A DNA stretch of 64,000 bases from Mariniflexile sp. AS56 (GTDB taxonomy: Bacteria > Bacteroidota > Bacteroidia > Flavobacteriales > Flavobacteriaceae): NCBI RefSeq assembly GCF_030552475.1, contig NZ_JAUPED010000002.1, positions 360,863 through 424,862 of the forward strand. The letters run 5' to 3'. A program made the translations under genes and the position numbers. Shown one piece after another: positions 63,071-64,000 of the stretch. The notes beneath the pieces are model-generated. The model was not told where the DNA came from, did not search any database, and saw only the letters and a list, made by a program, of their open reading frames with translations. Within the stretch, counting starts at the first letter, position 1. Every line of letters begins with the position of its first letter.

Positions 63071-64000
63071 TTAATTTCTATTGATATAAATAGGGCCAGC
63101 ATCACTAATGGTCTCTCCCTCATCATTTACAAAATTTAAAACATAGTAATAAGTACCTTCTGGTAATTGGGCATCTTTGTTGATGGTGCTTCTGCCATTA
63201 GAAATTCCTGTAAATAGCTTGTCGCCTGTTCCATAACCATTTGCACTATATACTACAACGCCCCATCTATTAAATATTTGTAATGTATTATTAGGGAAAA
63301 ATTCTAAGCCTTTAAATACTAAATGATCGTTGACGCCATCACCGTTTGGCGTAAAAATATCGAACACCACTAGTTTTTGTCCTTTAGGTACAAATGCTAT
63401 TATTTCTAAGTAATCGGGAATGTTATTATTGTTTTTATCACCCAATTCATCTCCGTTTATAATGTCATCGTTATCACAATCTAGTGCAAGCCAATATTCA
63501 GAGACAAAATTTAAATTCTGACTCTCATAATTAAAATCACAAGGATCTAAAGGGTCTGTTTCTTCTAAGAATTCCAAACTATTGGCAACACCATCGCCAT
63601 CAGAATCGTTATTCGGATCGGTATCATCTGCATCTAATTGATCGACTACGCCGTCATTATCAGCATCGGCAGTGTTCGATTCTAAAGCGTCTATTTTGCC
63701 ATCACCATCGGTATCCGTAGTGCCTTCGGTACCATCGTTGATGCCATCACCATCGGTGTCTGGGTTTAGAGGGTCGGTGCCATTGGTGGCTTCATCAGTA
63801 TCAGACACGCCATCATTATCATCATCGGTATCGGTAGCATCACTAATGCCATCATTATCGGTATCTAGAGGTTTTGAGTTTGGATCCATCGGATCACTAC
63901 CAGCAGCGGTTTCATCCGCATTTCCATAACCATCACCATCAGAATCGTTATTCGGATCGGTATCATCTGCATCTAATTGATCCACCACACCATCATTATC
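63071..64000 (-). CDS. Large adhesin with Ca-binding TSP3-like repeats and type B T9SS sorting domain, 5' end outside window
   Basis: At least 309 residues are in the window, and the frame is open at base 64000. The visible N-terminal part is a chain of thrombospondin-3-like calcium loops (DTDNDGISDATDTDDDNDGV, DADNDGVVDQLDADDTDPNN) on a nearly repeated DNA sequence. The C-terminal 100 residues are a gliding-motility-associated C-terminal domain (IFTPNGDGVNDHLVFKG, IFNRWGVVVY, LPEGTYYYVLNF), which targets the protein through type IX secretion with the neighbouring PorP/SprF protein. Likely a cell-surface adhesin. Confidence 0.93.
   Translation of the reverse strand, partial: DNDGVVDQLDADDTDPNNDSDGDGYGNADETAAGSDPMDPNSKPLDTDNDGISDATDTDDDNDGVSDTDEATNGTDPLNPDTDGDGINDGTEGTTDTDGDGKIDALESNTADADNDGVVDQLDADDTDPNNDSDGDGVANSLEFLEETDPLDPCDFNYESQNLNFVSEYWLALDCDNDDIINGDELGDKNNNNIPDYLEIIAFVPKGQKLVVFDIFTPNGDGVNDHLVFKGLEFFPNNTLQIFNRWGVVVYSANGYGTGDKLFTGISNGRSTINKDAQLPEGTYYYVLNFVNDEGETISDAGPIYINRN
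63560..64000. repeat. Near-identical DNA repeats encoding the Ca-binding loops
   Basis: Blocks such as cagaatcgttattcggatcg occur at 63609 and 63940, followed both times by gtatcatctgcatctaattg. Similar 36-48 bp units recur between. This is coding sequence, not CRISPR: spacers are not unique and the frame stays open. Confidence 0.8.

Noticed and set aside
63560..64000. Regular repeats that might suggest a CRISPR array
   Set aside because: Repeat and spacer lengths are not constant, the spacers are not unique, and the whole stretch is one open frame coding Ca-binding loops.

Overview
The window is chromosomal DNA of a member of the Bacteroidota, almost certainly a marine-type Flavobacteriaceae. 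The evidence is the AT-rich sequence, promoters with the Bacteroidota -7 motif TAnnTTTG, an LpxC-FabZ fusion, a fused LpxD/LpxC-FabZ/LpxA/EF-P block, PorX, PorP/SprF, type IX secretion (T9SS) sorting domains, TonB-dependent receptors with carboxypeptidase-regulatory N-domains, and a fused HisB and HisIE. I cannot name the species. I saw no rRNA, tRNA, CRISPR array or transposase gene.

Layout. 0-8.1 kb: a leftward block (sugar transferase cut by the window edge, DUF4258-like protein, Ald, TsaE, PorX) is interrupted by a rightward outer-membrane receptor, a decayed tandem copy of that receptor's 3' end, and a membrane protein overlapping a 47-residue exported peptide. 8.2-19.2 kb: rightward core genes for an HD hydrolase, lipid A synthesis (lpxD, lpxC-fabZ, lpxA), EF-P, a second LpxD, SucD, FabG, a vWA membrane protein and an SPFH protein. 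19.4-26.9 kb: a complete his operon (G-D-C-B-H-A-F-IE) behind a leader peptide with four consecutive His codons and a terminator, a classic attenuator layout. 27-32 kb: TruA-like enzyme, small membrane and secreted proteins, DUF2461, a GreA-like protein, DUF72 and a thioesterase. 32.1-36.8 kb: leuC-leuD-leuA-leuB. 36.8-41.7 kb: a PhoX-like secreted phosphatase, then leftward envelope genes (MscS channel, DUF3817, VTT protein, OmpA lipoprotein).

41.7-57.5 kb is accessory. Full or partial copies of one non-coding structured element, all in the same orientation, punctuate it. Between them lie (i) a two-gene HIT / membrane-anchored terpene-cyclase-fold pair, (ii) a four-gene operon of unknown envelope proteins (outer membrane, soluble, surface lipoprotein, inner membrane), and (iii) a TonB receptor / M29-NicX-like metalloenzyme / NCS1 permease / PepD nutrient operon with a divergent unknown gene. 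These cassettes are the best candidates for undescribed systems. 57.5-64 kb: another outer-membrane receptor-like protein, an FG-GAP-like lipoprotein, SHOCT and DUF302 small proteins, and a PorP/SprF protein paired with a large Ca-binding-repeat adhesin that carries a type B T9SS sorting domain and runs off the window.

Limits: all calls come from reading the sequence. Family names rest on recognised motifs, not on database searches.
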